Source: Actinomycetes bacterium
Lineage (GTDB): Bacteria > Actinomycetota > Actinomycetes > Mycobacteriales > Micromonosporaceae
Assembly (NCBI GenBank): GCA_023437285.1
Contig: JAEZGP010000111.1
Location: 1-10,371 of the forward strand
Reading direction: 5' to 3'
Length of the DNA stretch: 10,371 nucleotides
The translations under genes and the position numbers were made by a program. Under the pieces are notes generated by a model. It ran no database searches, was not told the DNA's origin, and was given only the letters and a program-made list of their open reading frames with translations. This document shows positions 1 through 7,172 of the stretch, piece after piece (the first letter of the stretch is position 1; every line of letters starts with the position of its first letter).

Positions 1-1310
<1,310 letters not shown>

Positions 1311-1382
1311 CCTCAACTTCCTTATGGTGTGGGGCTGGGCTATGAACCCGTCAGCCTGCGTCGGATATCGAAGTTCTGTAGG

Positions 1383-2198
1383 TCAGGTGAGCGCGTGCCG
1401 GGCCTCGGCGAGCCGCCGCGAGACCGTACCGTCGTAGAGATCGTTGCCGACCTGCACGCTGAGTCCGCCCACGATCGACGGGTCGACGGAGACCTTGAGG
1501 GCGATGTCTCGACCGTACATCGCGGCCAGTCGCTCGCCCAGCCGGCTCTCCTCCGTCTCGCTCAGCGGCACCGCTGTCGTGACGTAGGCAACCTGCCGGT
1601 CGCGCCGCTCGGCGGCCGCCTCGACGAGCCGGGTCAGCGACCCGGACAGGCCGCGGCCGCCGTACCCGGCGAGCGCCAGCTCCGCCAGCCGCACCGTGGC
1701 CGGCTTCGCCTTGTCCTTGAGCAGGTCCCGGACCAGCTCGGCACGCTGCGCCACCGGCGCGTTCGGGTCGCCCAGCACCGTGGCGAGCCCGGGGTTGGCG
1801 TCGATGAGCTGGCCGAAGCGGAACAGCTCGTCCTCCACCTCGCCCAGGTCGCCGGCCTTGTCGGCGCTGGCGAGGACGGTCTGCACGCCGAGCTGCTCCG
1901 TGGCGTTGAGCAGCTCGTTCGGGCTGGACCAGCGGCCCGCGACCAGCCCGCGCAGCAGCTGGGCGGCGCGCTCGGAGACCTTGCCCCCGAGGATCGCGTC
2001 GAGCAGCCCGGCCCGGTCCTCGCCGGTGCGCGCCGGGTCGGCGAACGCCCGGCGCAGCCGCGGCTCGCGCCGCAGCATGTCGGCGACGGCGAGGATCTCG
2101 TCCGCGGTGGCGGACAGCTCGGCCGGCGACGCCGTGGCGACGACCGACTCGAGCTGTTCCACCGCGGCTGCGTACGACTCCCGGCTGGCGGCCTGCAT
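1383..2198 (-). CDS. atpH: F1 ATP synthase subunit delta (long actinobacterial form)
   Basis: Delta subunit, 271 residues, which caps F1 and joins it to the b-subunit stator stalk. It is about 90 residues longer than the E. coli protein (177), as is usual in actinobacteria. The N-terminal half is an Ala/Leu/Glu-rich helical bundle; the conserved C-terminal signature DPSIVGGLSVQVGNDLYDG starts near residue 239. The ATG start overlaps the atpF stop by one base (TGATG), and GGAGG lies 9 nt upstream inside the atpF end, which indicates translational coupling of b and delta. It is a separate gene from atpF, unlike the mycobacterial b-delta fusion. Family assignment is firm from the C-terminal motif and position. 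Confidence 0.95.
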   Translation of the reverse strand: MQAASRESYAAAVEQLESVVATASPAELSATADEILAVADMLRREPRLRRAFADPARTGEDRAGLLDAILGGKVSERAAQLLRGLVAGRWSSPNELLNATEQLGVQTVLASADKAGDLGEVEDELFRFGQLIDANPGLATVLGDPNAPVAQRAELVRDLLKDKAKPATVRLAELALAGYGGRGLSGSLTRLVEAAAERRDRQVAYVTTAVPLSETEESRLGERLAAMYGRDIALKVSVDPSIVGGLSVQVGNDLYDGTVSRRLAEARHALT

Positions 2199-2737
2199 CA
2201 GCGCGACCCTCCGGCGGGCGTGGACTCCAGCTCGGTGAGGAAGCGCTCGACGGTGCCCTTGCGGCGGGCCTCGTCGGCGAGCGCCTCGCCCACGATCCGG
2301 CTGGCCAGGTCGACCGCGATCGTGCCGAGTTCGGCCTTGACCTCGCGGACGATGGTCTGCCGCTCCGCCGTGAGCTGCTCCTTACCGGCCGCGATGATCC
2401 GATCGGACTCCTCACGCGCCTTGGCGAGAATGTCCTCCCGGATCCCGGTCGCGTCGGCCCGGGCCTCGTCGCGGATGCGCGCGGCCTCGGTACGGGCTTC
2501 GGCGAGCTGGGCCTTGTACTGCTCGAGCAGCTCGTCCGCCTCGGCCTGCTTCTCCTCGGCGCGCCGGATGCCGCCCTCGATCGCCTCGACCCGGGCCTGG
2601 AACGTCTTCTCCATCATGGGGAAGACGAACTTGATGAGTACGAAGCACAGCAGGGCGAACGCGATCGACCCGATGACGATCTCTTGCCAGATCGGGACAA
2701 TCGGGTTGTGCGCGCCTTCGGCTGCGAAGAGATGCAT
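2198..2737 (-). CDS. atpF: Fo ATP synthase subunit b (peripheral stalk)
   Basis: Subunit b, 179 residues, forms the dimeric stator stalk between the membrane a subunit and delta on F1. One membrane helix lies at about residues 17-38 after a short periplasmic-side start (MHLFAAEGAHNP). From residue 42 on it is a long charged coiled-coil rich in Glu, Ala, Arg and Lys, ending in the typical ASRIVGEAL segment that contacts delta. The ATG start at 2737 has GGAGGT about 5 nt upstream. It lies 33 nt after atpE and shares one base with the atpH start. The length is normal for a free-standing actinobacterial b subunit. Confidence 0.95.
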   Translation of the reverse strand: MHLFAAEGAHNPIVPIWQEIVIGSIAFALLCFVLIKFVFPMMEKTFQARVEAIEGGIRRAEEKQAEADELLEQYKAQLAEARTEAARIRDEARADATGIREDILAKAREESDRIIAAGKEQLTAERQTIVREVKAELGTIAVDLASRIVGEALADEARRKGTVERFLTELESTPAGGSR

Positions 2738-2770
2738 GCGTGACCTCCGGGACTAGTCTCTGGCGGCTTA

Positions 2771-2989
2771 CTAGAAGACGAAGCCGAAGGCGATGCCCAG
2801 CAGGGCGAGCGCCTCGACCACGGCGAAGCCGATCCACAGGTACGGGATGGTCAGGCGGGACGACTCGGGCTGACGCGCGGTCGCCTGGATGTACGCGGCG
2901 AAGATGAGACCCACGCCGATACCCGGGCCGATCGCGGCGAGGCCATAGCCGACCGCGCTGAGGCTGCCTTCCACTGCGGCGTAATCCAT
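2771..2989 (-). CDS. atpE: Fo ATP synthase subunit c (proton-carrying ring)
   Basis: Subunit c, 72 residues, a two-helix hairpin that multimerises into the rotating proton ring. Helix 1 has the glycine-rich packing motif around GPGIGVGLI (residues 21-29). The polar loop RQPE is at 39-42 and contacts gamma/epsilon. The proton-binding carboxylate is Glu59 in GFAVVEALALLG. The alignment of Gly and Glu positions fits a proton-type, not sodium-type, ring. The ATG at 2989 is preceded by a perfect AGGAGG (2999-3004) with a 9-nt spacer, the strongest ribosome binding site of the operon, which suits a subunit needed in many copies. The 82-nt gap before it holds two hairpins (see separate entry). Confidence 0.97.
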   Translation of the reverse strand: MDYAAVEGSLSAVGYGLAAIGPGIGVGLIFAAYIQATARQPESSRLTIPYLWIGFAVVEALALLGIAFGFVF

Positions 2990-3012
2990 TGTTGTTTTCC
3001 TCCTGGATATCG

Positions 3013-3069
3013 CGCGTGACCCTCACGCGTGACGGTGGGACATATGACGTCCGGCGGGCCTTCCCGCCG
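3013..3069 (-). promoter_or_regulatory. Two intercistronic hairpins between atpB and atpE
   Basis: Two perfect inverted repeats lie in the 82-nt atpB-atpE gap. The first has 7-bp CGGCGGG/CCCGCCG arms around a 4-nt loop (3052-3069), starting 3 nt after the atpB stop. The second has 7-bp CGCGTGA/TCACGCG arms around 3 nt (3013-3029). The atpE AGGAGG follows 8 nt later. No T-tract follows on the minus strand, so full termination is not expected. I infer an mRNA-processing or stabilising role, or partial attenuation, helping uncouple atpE output from atpB. Confidence 0.5.
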
Positions 3070-3071
3070 AC

Positions 3072-3851
3072 TCAGTGTTCGTCGGCGAGCGCGCCCTGGA
3101 CGTAGCTGGCCGTGAGCACGACGAAGACGTAGGCCTGCAGCAGCGCCACGATGATTTCGAGGAAGTAGAGGGCGATCGCCATACCCCACGACAGGACCGA
3201 GACCGACTTCACCGCGATCGAGTTGGCCCCCAGCAGGGCGAAGCCGCCCAGCGTGAAGACGAGCAGGATCATGTGGCCGGCGAACATGTTGGCGAACAGT
3301 CGCAGCGCCAGCGTGACCGGGCGGACGATGAAGGTCGAGAAGAACTCGATCGGGATCAGCAGCGGCAGCACGAACCACGGCGCGGGCGGGATCAGCGCGT
3401 TCTTGAAGAACTTGCCGGCGCCGTGCTTACGCATGCCGACCCAGATGAACATCACGTAGCTGATCACCGCGAGCACGATCGGGAAGGCGATGTGCGAGTT
3501 CGGTGAGACCTGGATGAACGGGATCAGGCCGAACAGGTTGGTCAGCAGGATGAAGCAGAACAGTGTCGTCAGGTACGGCGCGAAGCGCACGCCCTCGTGA
3601 CCGATCATGTCCTTGGCGATGCCGTCGCGGGTGAAGCCGTAAATCGACTCCGCGATCCACTGCCGCTTGGTCGGCACGAGCTGCGGGTTCCGGTACGCCC
3701 ACAGGAAGAAGATGATGAGGCCGGCGACGGCGACCCACACGAGCAGCGTGTACTTCGTCAGCCAGGGGTACGCGCCCTCGACCAGGGCCGGGAGGTAGAA
3801 ATCCTCCACGCTCGGTGGGAACGGAATTCCGCCCTCAGCGAGGATCCGCAC
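3072..3851 (-). CDS. atpB: Fo ATP synthase subunit a (proton channel)
   Basis: Subunit a, 259 residues, forms the proton half-channels beside the c ring. Five or more hydrophobic helices are visible (about 33-53, 94-113, 121-140, 158-176, 180-208, 214-247). The essential arginine is Arg184 in LALRLFANMFAGHMILL, corresponding to E. coli Arg210; the NMFAGH block and the later LEIIVALLQAYVFVVL helix are strongly conserved. The start is GTG at 3851 (MRILAEGG), preceded by GAGAGGGG about 7 nt upstream. It begins 17 nt after the end of atpZ and is followed by hairpins before atpE. Length and motifs are normal for the family. Confidence 0.96.
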   Translation of the reverse strand: MRILAEGGIPFPPSVEDFYLPALVEGAYPWLTKYTLLVWVAVAGLIIFFLWAYRNPQLVPTKRQWIAESIYGFTRDGIAKDMIGHEGVRFAPYLTTLFCFILLTNLFGLIPFIQVSPNSHIAFPIVLAVISYVMFIWVGMRKHGAGKFFKNALIPPAPWFVLPLLIPIEFFSTFIVRPVTLALRLFANMFAGHMILLVFTLGGFALLGANSIAVKSVSVLSWGMAIALYFLEIIVALLQAYVFVVLTASYVQGALADEH

Positions 3852-3868
3852 CTGGTGCCCCTCTCATG

Positions 3869-4084
3869 TCATGCACCCAACCGTCGGGCGATCAGGTAGA
3901 CCGCTCCGGCCAGGCCGGCGATGAGCCCCACCGCGATCGCGATGCCGCCCGTATCGAGCCAACGGTCGATGAGCCACCCCACAGATCCCCAGACGAGCAT
4001 GCCGCCGATGAGGTAAGCGAGAGCAGTCCATCCCGCGCCGGCCCCTTGCGGGTCGCGATCCGGGGGAGTCTGGTCACCAGCCAT
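3869..4084 (-). CDS. atpZ: AtpZ/AtpI-family small membrane protein, first gene of the atp operon
   Basis: A 71-residue protein with a charged N-terminus (residues 1-17), two membrane helices (about 18-38 and 46-67) and the family signature GWLIDRWLDTG between them (36-46), with two acidic residues in the loop. AtpZ/AtpI proteins commonly precede atpB; in Bacillus the pair AtpI/AtpZ has been linked to assembly of the c ring and to magnesium or calcium transport. The ATG at 4084 has no recognisable ribosome binding site within 15 nt upstream, but a TATCTT -10-like hexamer lies 9 nt before it, so near-leaderless translation is possible. It is 17 nt upstream of atpB on the same strand. The symbol is assigned on family resemblance; the exact role here is inferred. 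Confidence 0.8.
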   Translation of the reverse strand: MAGDQTPPDRDPQGAGAGWTALAYLIGGMLVWGSVGWLIDRWLDTGGIAIAVGLIAGLAGAVYLIARRLGA

Positions 4085-4093
4085 GACGCGGAC

Positions 4094-4099
4094 AAGATA
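4094..4099 (-). promoter_or_regulatory. Candidate near-leaderless -10 element for atpZ
   Basis: TATCTT on the minus strand fits the actinobacterial TAnnnT -10 pattern and ends 10 nt before the atpZ ATG, which has no ribosome binding site. A transcript starting about 7 nt after it would have a leader of only a few bases. No convincing -35 is visible 16-19 nt upstream, so this is a weak call that competes with the promoter at 4182-4212. Confidence 0.3.
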
Positions 4100-4131
4100 T
4101 CAGCCGGCTGAACGGTGCTACGCCTCGACCC

Positions 4132-4148
4132 CCGCGCGCTCCGCGCGG
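4132..4148 (-). promoter_or_regulatory. Hairpin in the putative atp operon leader
   Basis: CCGCGCG and CGCGCGG form a perfect 7-bp stem around a 3-nt loop. An overlapping perfect 12-bp palindrome CTCCGCGCGGAG lies at 4139-4150. If transcription starts near 4175 (from the candidate promoter at 4182-4212), this structure lies in the 5' leader about 50 nt before the atpZ start. It may affect translation or stability; G+C-rich chance pairing is an alternative. Confidence 0.35.
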
Positions 4149-4181
4149 AGGTGGCATCCGTCTCCAAACCAGGGATCTCAT

Positions 4182-4212
4182 ACGTTACTCCTCACTGGGC
4201 CCAGTGTGTCCA
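4182..4212 (-). promoter_or_regulatory. Candidate atp operon promoter with palindrome in a 19-bp spacer
   Basis: On the minus strand TGGACA (4207-4212, five of six bases of TTGACA) is followed by exactly 19 nt and then TAACGT (4182-4187, TAnnnT type). The spacer contains the perfect 14-bp palindrome CACTGGGCCCAGTG (4193-4206) directly against the -35. A start near 4175 would give a leader of about 90 nt to atpZ. A long spacer with a dyad inside is the geometry of MerR-type activated promoters; this is an inference from layout only. Confidence 0.4.
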
Positions 4213-4359
4213 CTCACGCGCGAAACTTGCTGTGTCGGGTCACGAACACGCACCTCGGTGTGAGCGTATCCACATACGTGACCTGCCTCGCACGGGTACG
4301 GCCACGATGCGCGGTTTTCACGGCCGACGCGGGCACTCTGCCCGCCGCCTCCCATGCGT
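4213..4359. other. Intergenic region between candidate promoter and array
   Basis: No credible gene. Open frames crossing it lack codon bias and homology I recognise. It includes CACC-TC-GGTG (4251-4260) and a segment with CACATACGTGA (4271-4281) that resembles one half of the array unit; this may be a decayed copy or an isolated half-site. Confidence 0.4.
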
Positions 4360-4937
4360 CGCCATACATGCACAAATGGTGACGCGAGGACGCGATCGAC
4401 TCGCCATACGCGTACATATGCGACGCCTTCGACCGGGCCGCCATCCGCGCAGAGGCGGGCCCGCCCTTCGGATCCACGGCCATATACGCACACGACGATC
4501 GGTCACGCCTCCACGCGAACGATCGGGCACGCGCCTCGACGCCAAATGTGCCCATACGGCGGGGCAGACGCTCGACTCAACCGCCATACGTGCCCAAACG
4601 GCGAGGCACACCCCGACTCCACCGCCGTATGTGCGCATACGGCGGCCCGGGCAGCCCTCTCCGCCACCATATGTGCACATACGGCGGGCCGGGCCGCGGC
4701 CTCCACGCCAAATGCGCACATACGGCGAGGCAGACGCTCGACTCAGCCACCAAATGTGCACATACGGCCAGGCGGTCCCCGACTCCACCACCGTATGCGC
4801 ACATATGGCGAGCCAAGCGGCCCCCTCCACTGCCAAATGTGCACATACGGCGAGGCAGACGGCCCCCTCCACCGCCATATGTGCGCATACGGCGGCAGTG
4901 CACCGGCGACGGAGCCGCCAGTCGTGCACATTTGGCG
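4360..4937. repeat. Helically phased array of 22-bp palindromic units
   Basis: Ten well-preserved units of 22 bp start at 4540, 4582, 4623, 4665, 4706, 4748, 4789, 4831, 4873 and 4916. Two further clear but weaker units start at 4360 and 4402, and badly degraded ones may lie at about 4439 and 4478. Left half consensus is CGCCAWATGTG (sometimes CGCCGTATGTG); right half is CACATACGGCG, its near reverse complement, so each unit is a dyad. The central G-C step (positions 11-12) is invariant in the ten units and the final GGCG is intact in nine of ten. Start-to-start distances are 42, 41, 42, 41, 42, 41, 42, 42, 43 bp. Spacers of 19-21 bp are related to one another (many begin AGGC and end CTCCAC) but more diverged than the units. 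No open frame can follow the repeat because of the 41/42 alternation. Array upstream of the ATP synthase operon; function unknown, most likely multiple binding sites for a dimeric DNA-binding protein. Confidence 0.9.
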
Positions 4938-5041
4938 ACGCGAGCGGGCGACCGGACGAGCCGGCAGGCCACCGAGCCGGGCGGAGCAGCCGTACAGTCG
5001 CGCGAGCGAGCAGTACTGCGAGCTGACGGCGACCGCCCTCG
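4938..5041. other. Intergenic region after the AtpI-like gene
   Basis: This stretch of about 100 bp between the last array unit and the stop of the upstream gene is G+C-rich, with a 10-bp perfect palindrome GCAGTACTGC at 5010-5019. I see no gene and no convincing intrinsic terminator on the minus strand, so read-through from the AtpI-like gene across the array into atpZ cannot be excluded. Confidence 0.4.
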
Positions 5042-5758
5042 TCAGTCCTTGGGCGTGGGCGGGTCGGGGCTGACGGGGTGGCGGACGATGTACCAGATCT
5101 GGGCGGCGTTCCAGACCACCACGGCCGCGATCAGGGAGACGCCCATCGCCGGCAGCCCGGGCCAGTCGGCGGCGGCGAGAGCCGCCATGCCGAGCCCGAT
5201 GTACGTGAACTTGATCGTGTAGGCGACCAGTCCCACGGCCAGGACCAGTTGCGGCCGTACGGAGTCGGCCCAGGCGATCGCCAGGGTCGACGCCACGTAG
5301 CTGGCCGCCACCAGCACCACGCCCAGCGCCGCGCCGGCCGCCGACACCGCGCCGCCGTACGCCGCCCCCGCGACGACCGAGATCACCAGCAGCACGCCGA
5401 TCGCCCACAGGGCCGTCGGGAGGTGCGGGATCCGCTGCCGCACGGTGCCGCGGTCAACCGGCACTGCCTCGGACTCAGCCGGGTCGGCGGGGTCGGATGC
5501 CGAGGCACCGGCGGAGTCAGCACCGCCCAAATCAGCGACCTCAGCACCGCCGGACTCAACGACCCCGCCACCGGCGGGGTCAGCGACCTCAGCACCGCCG
5601 GACTCAACGACCTCGCCACCGGCGGGATCGGCCGCCGGCACACCTGCGGAGTCGGAGACCTGCGCACCGGCGGGATCGGCCGCCGAAACTGCGGGCGTCG
5701 TCGGCTGGTCCGCTGGGCCTTCCGTGTCGGCGGGTCCGCCGCGCATGGCCGTCGTCAC
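5042..5758 (-). CDS. ATP synthase protein I-like membrane protein with repetitive N-terminal extension
   Basis: A 238-residue protein of two parts. Residues 1-105 are a low-complexity Ala/Gly/Pro/Asp/Glu-rich acidic tail with 16-residue repeats ([16 protein letters not shown] and near copies), probably disordered. Residues 114-225 hold four hydrophobic helices (about 114-134, 137-163, 170-193, 204-225) with [15 protein letters not shown] in helix 3, the pattern of actinobacterial AtpI-like proteins encoded just upstream of atpB. AtpI helps assemble the c ring in several bacteria. The GTG start overlaps the glyA stop by 4 bp (GTGA), implying translational coupling; an in-frame ATG at 5746 is an alternative start. 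No ribosome binding site is visible for either. The AtpI identity is inferred from topology and place in the block; it is separated from atpZ by about 960 bp containing the palindrome array. Confidence 0.65.
   Translation of the reverse strand: MTTAMRGGPADTEGPADQPTTPAVSAADPAGAQVSDSAGVPAADPAGGEVVESGGAEVADPAGGGVVESGGAEVADLGGADSAGASASDPADPAESEAVPVDRGTVRQRIPHLPTALWAIGVLLVISVVAGAAYGGAVSAAGAALGVVLVAASYVASTLAIAWADSVRPQLVLAVGLVAYTIKFTYIGLGMAALAAADWPGLPAMGVSLIAAVVVWNAAQIWYIVRHPVSPDPPTPKD
5533..5628 (-). repeat. Two tandem 48-bp repeats in the AtpI-like gene
   Basis: Two nearly identical 48-bp copies (5533-5580 and 5581-5628) encode the 16-residue acidic repeat; a third, shorter and diverged relative follows to about 5690. 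The multiple-of-three length keeps the frame. Such in-frame repeats expand and shrink by slippage, so the length of the N-terminal tail probably differs between strains. Confidence 0.85.
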
Positions 5759-7101
5759 CGCGCGGCCGGAGCGGCCGGAGTGACCGGAACGGCCGACGCG
5801 ACCGGCGCAGGCGGCTCGGGTACGGCGGGTTTCGGGTACGCGGGGAAGGCGGCCACCAGCGTGGCGACCTCGTCGGCCACGGCCGCCAGTTCACGGGTGC
5901 CGGCGGTCGTGGCGGGGTCGGCGTTCACCGCCCGGGCGATCAGCGTGGCGATCTCGCGCATCTGCGCCTCCCGCATGCCCTGGGTGGTGACGGACGGGGT
6001 GCCGACCCGGATGCCGCTGGCCACCATGGGCTTTTGTGGGTCGTACGGGATGGCGTTCTTGTTCAGGGTGATCATCGCGGCGTCGCAGCGCTCCTCGGCC
6101 TCGCGTCCGGTGACGCCCGTCTCGCGCAGGTCGAGGAGGGCGAGGTGGGTGTCGGTGCCGCCGGAGACGGGCCGCATGCCGGCCTCGGCGAGCCCGTCGG
6201 CGAGGGCGCGCGCGTTGGCGATGACCTGTCGGGCGTACTCGGCATAAGCGGGCTGCGCGGCCTCGCGCAGGGCCACGGCCTTGGCCGCGACGGCGTGCAT
6301 CAGGGGGCCGCCCTGGGTGAACGGGAAGACGGCCTTGTCGACCCGGGCGCTCAGTTCCTGGGTACACAGGATCATGCCGCCGCGCGGGCCGCGCAGAACC
6401 TTGTGGGTGGTGGCGCACACCACGTCGGCGTGCGGTACGGGCGACGGGATGGCGCCGCCGGCGACCAGGCCGATGAAGTGGGCGGCGTCGACCATCAGGT
6501 AGGCCCCGACCTCGTCGGCGATCGTCCGGAAGCGCCCGAAGTCGATCAGTCGTGGGTACGCCGTCGCGCCGCAGATGATCATCTTGGGCCGGTGGGCGAG
6601 GGCGAGATCGCGCACCTCGTCGTAGTCGATCAGCTCCGTGTCCGCCCGCACGGTGTAGCCGACCGTACGGAACCAGGCACCCGAAAAGTTGACCTTGGAA
6701 CCGTGGGTGAGGTGCCCGCCGTGGGGCAGGTCCATGGCCAGGACGGTGTCGCCCGGCTGCACCAGGGCCGCGTAGGCGGCGAGGTTCGCGCTCGCGCCGC
6801 TGTGCGGCTGCAGGTTGGCGTGATCGGCGCCGAACAGCTCCTTGGCCCGCGCGATGCCGATCTCCTCGGCCTTGTCGACCTCGGCGCACCCGCCGTAGTA
6901 GCGCCGCCCCGGGTACCCCTCGGCGTACTTGTTGGTCAACGTCGAGCCGAGCGCGGCGAGCACCGCCGGCGAGGTCAGGTTCTCGCTCGCGATCAACTGC
7001 AACCCGCGCCGCAACCGGCTCAACTCGCCGAGGACCACGGCCGCGATCTCCGGGTCCTCCGCCTCCAGCGCGGCGAAGTCCGGGCCCCAATAGGTCTGCA
7101 C
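5755..7101 (-). CDS. glyA: Serine hydroxymethyltransferase
   Basis: PLP-dependent cytosolic enzyme that converts serine and tetrahydrofolate to glycine and 5,10-methylene-tetrahydrofolate, feeding one-carbon metabolism. The 448-residue product shows [14 protein letters not shown] (59-72), the SGASAN substrate/PLP region (101-106), [11 protein letters not shown] (124-134), the PLP-ring aspartate Asp205 in [13 protein letters not shown], the Schiff-base lysine Lys234 in [12 protein letters not shown], and the carboxylate-binding Arg365 in SGIRVGTP. The catalytic core ends near residue 420; residues 421-448 form an extra Pro/Ala/Val-rich tail. The start is GTG at 7101 (MQTYWGPDF); there is no ribosome binding site, but TAGACT lies 6 nt upstream, which points to a leaderless mRNA. 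It is divergent from the SDR gene and coupled by a 4-bp overlap to the AtpI-like gene. Confidence 0.96.
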   Translation of the reverse strand: MQTYWGPDFAALEAEDPEIAAVVLGELSRLRRGLQLIASENLTSPAVLAALGSTLTNKYAEGYPGRRYYGGCAEVDKAEEIGIARAKELFGADHANLQPHSGASANLAAYAALVQPGDTVLAMDLPHGGHLTHGSKVNFSGAWFRTVGYTVRADTELIDYDEVRDLALAHRPKMIICGATAYPRLIDFGRFRTIADEVGAYLMVDAAHFIGLVAGGAIPSPVPHADVVCATTHKVLRGPRGGMILCTQELSARVDKAVFPFTQGGPLMHAVAAKAVALREAAQPAYAEYARQVIANARALADGLAEAGMRPVSGGTDTHLALLDLRETGVTGREAEERCDAAMITLNKNAIPYDPQKPMVASGIRVGTPSVTTQGMREAQMREIATLIARAVNADPATTAGTRELAAVADEVATLVAAFPAYPKPAVPEPPAPVASAVPVTPAAPAAR

Positions 7102-7107
7102 CCCAGG

Positions 7108-7113
7108 AGTCTA
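7108..7113 (-). promoter_or_regulatory. -10 element for leaderless glyA
   Basis: TAGACT on the minus strand matches the actinobacterial TAnnnT -10 form and is separated from the glyA GTG by exactly 6 nt (CCTGGG), the distance expected when transcription starts at the first base of the start codon. No clear -35 is seen 17-18 nt upstream. The lack of a Shine-Dalgarno sequence supports a leaderless start. Confidence 0.5.
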
Positions 7114-7172
7114 TGGCCCGAACCGGACGAATGCCCGGGCGACCAGGCCCCCGAGCCGGCATCATCGACGGT

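Noticed and set aside
4360..4937. CRISPR array
   Set aside because: The repeats are palindromic and degenerate (several differences per unit), the 19-21 bp spacers are too short and related to each other, and no cas gene is present.
4360..4937. Rex (redox regulator) operator array
   Set aside because: Rex is reported to control ATP synthase genes in Streptomyces, but its site is of TGTGAA-N4-TTCACA type. The units here have GTGCAC at the centre and CGCC/GGCG ends, which do not fit.
4360..4937. parS, DnaA-box or LexA-box cluster
   Set aside because: None of the units contains the parS core, TTGTCCACA-type DnaA boxes or the actinobacterial LexA pattern TCGAAC-N4-GTTCGA; the flanking genes are not origin genes.
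4115..5073. Protein-coding genes through the repeat region (long open frames on both strands)
   Set aside because: The repeat period alternates between 41 and 42 bp, so the same unit is read in different frames along any one open frame. Several overlapping frames stay open on both strands because of base composition, with no ribosome binding site or recognisable domain.
7113..7172. Upstream ATG at 7113 as start of the SDR gene
   Set aside because: The AGGAG before it is only 3 nt away, the added 20 residues look like non-coding G+C-rich sequence, and the Rossmann first strand begins exactly at the ATG at 7173.
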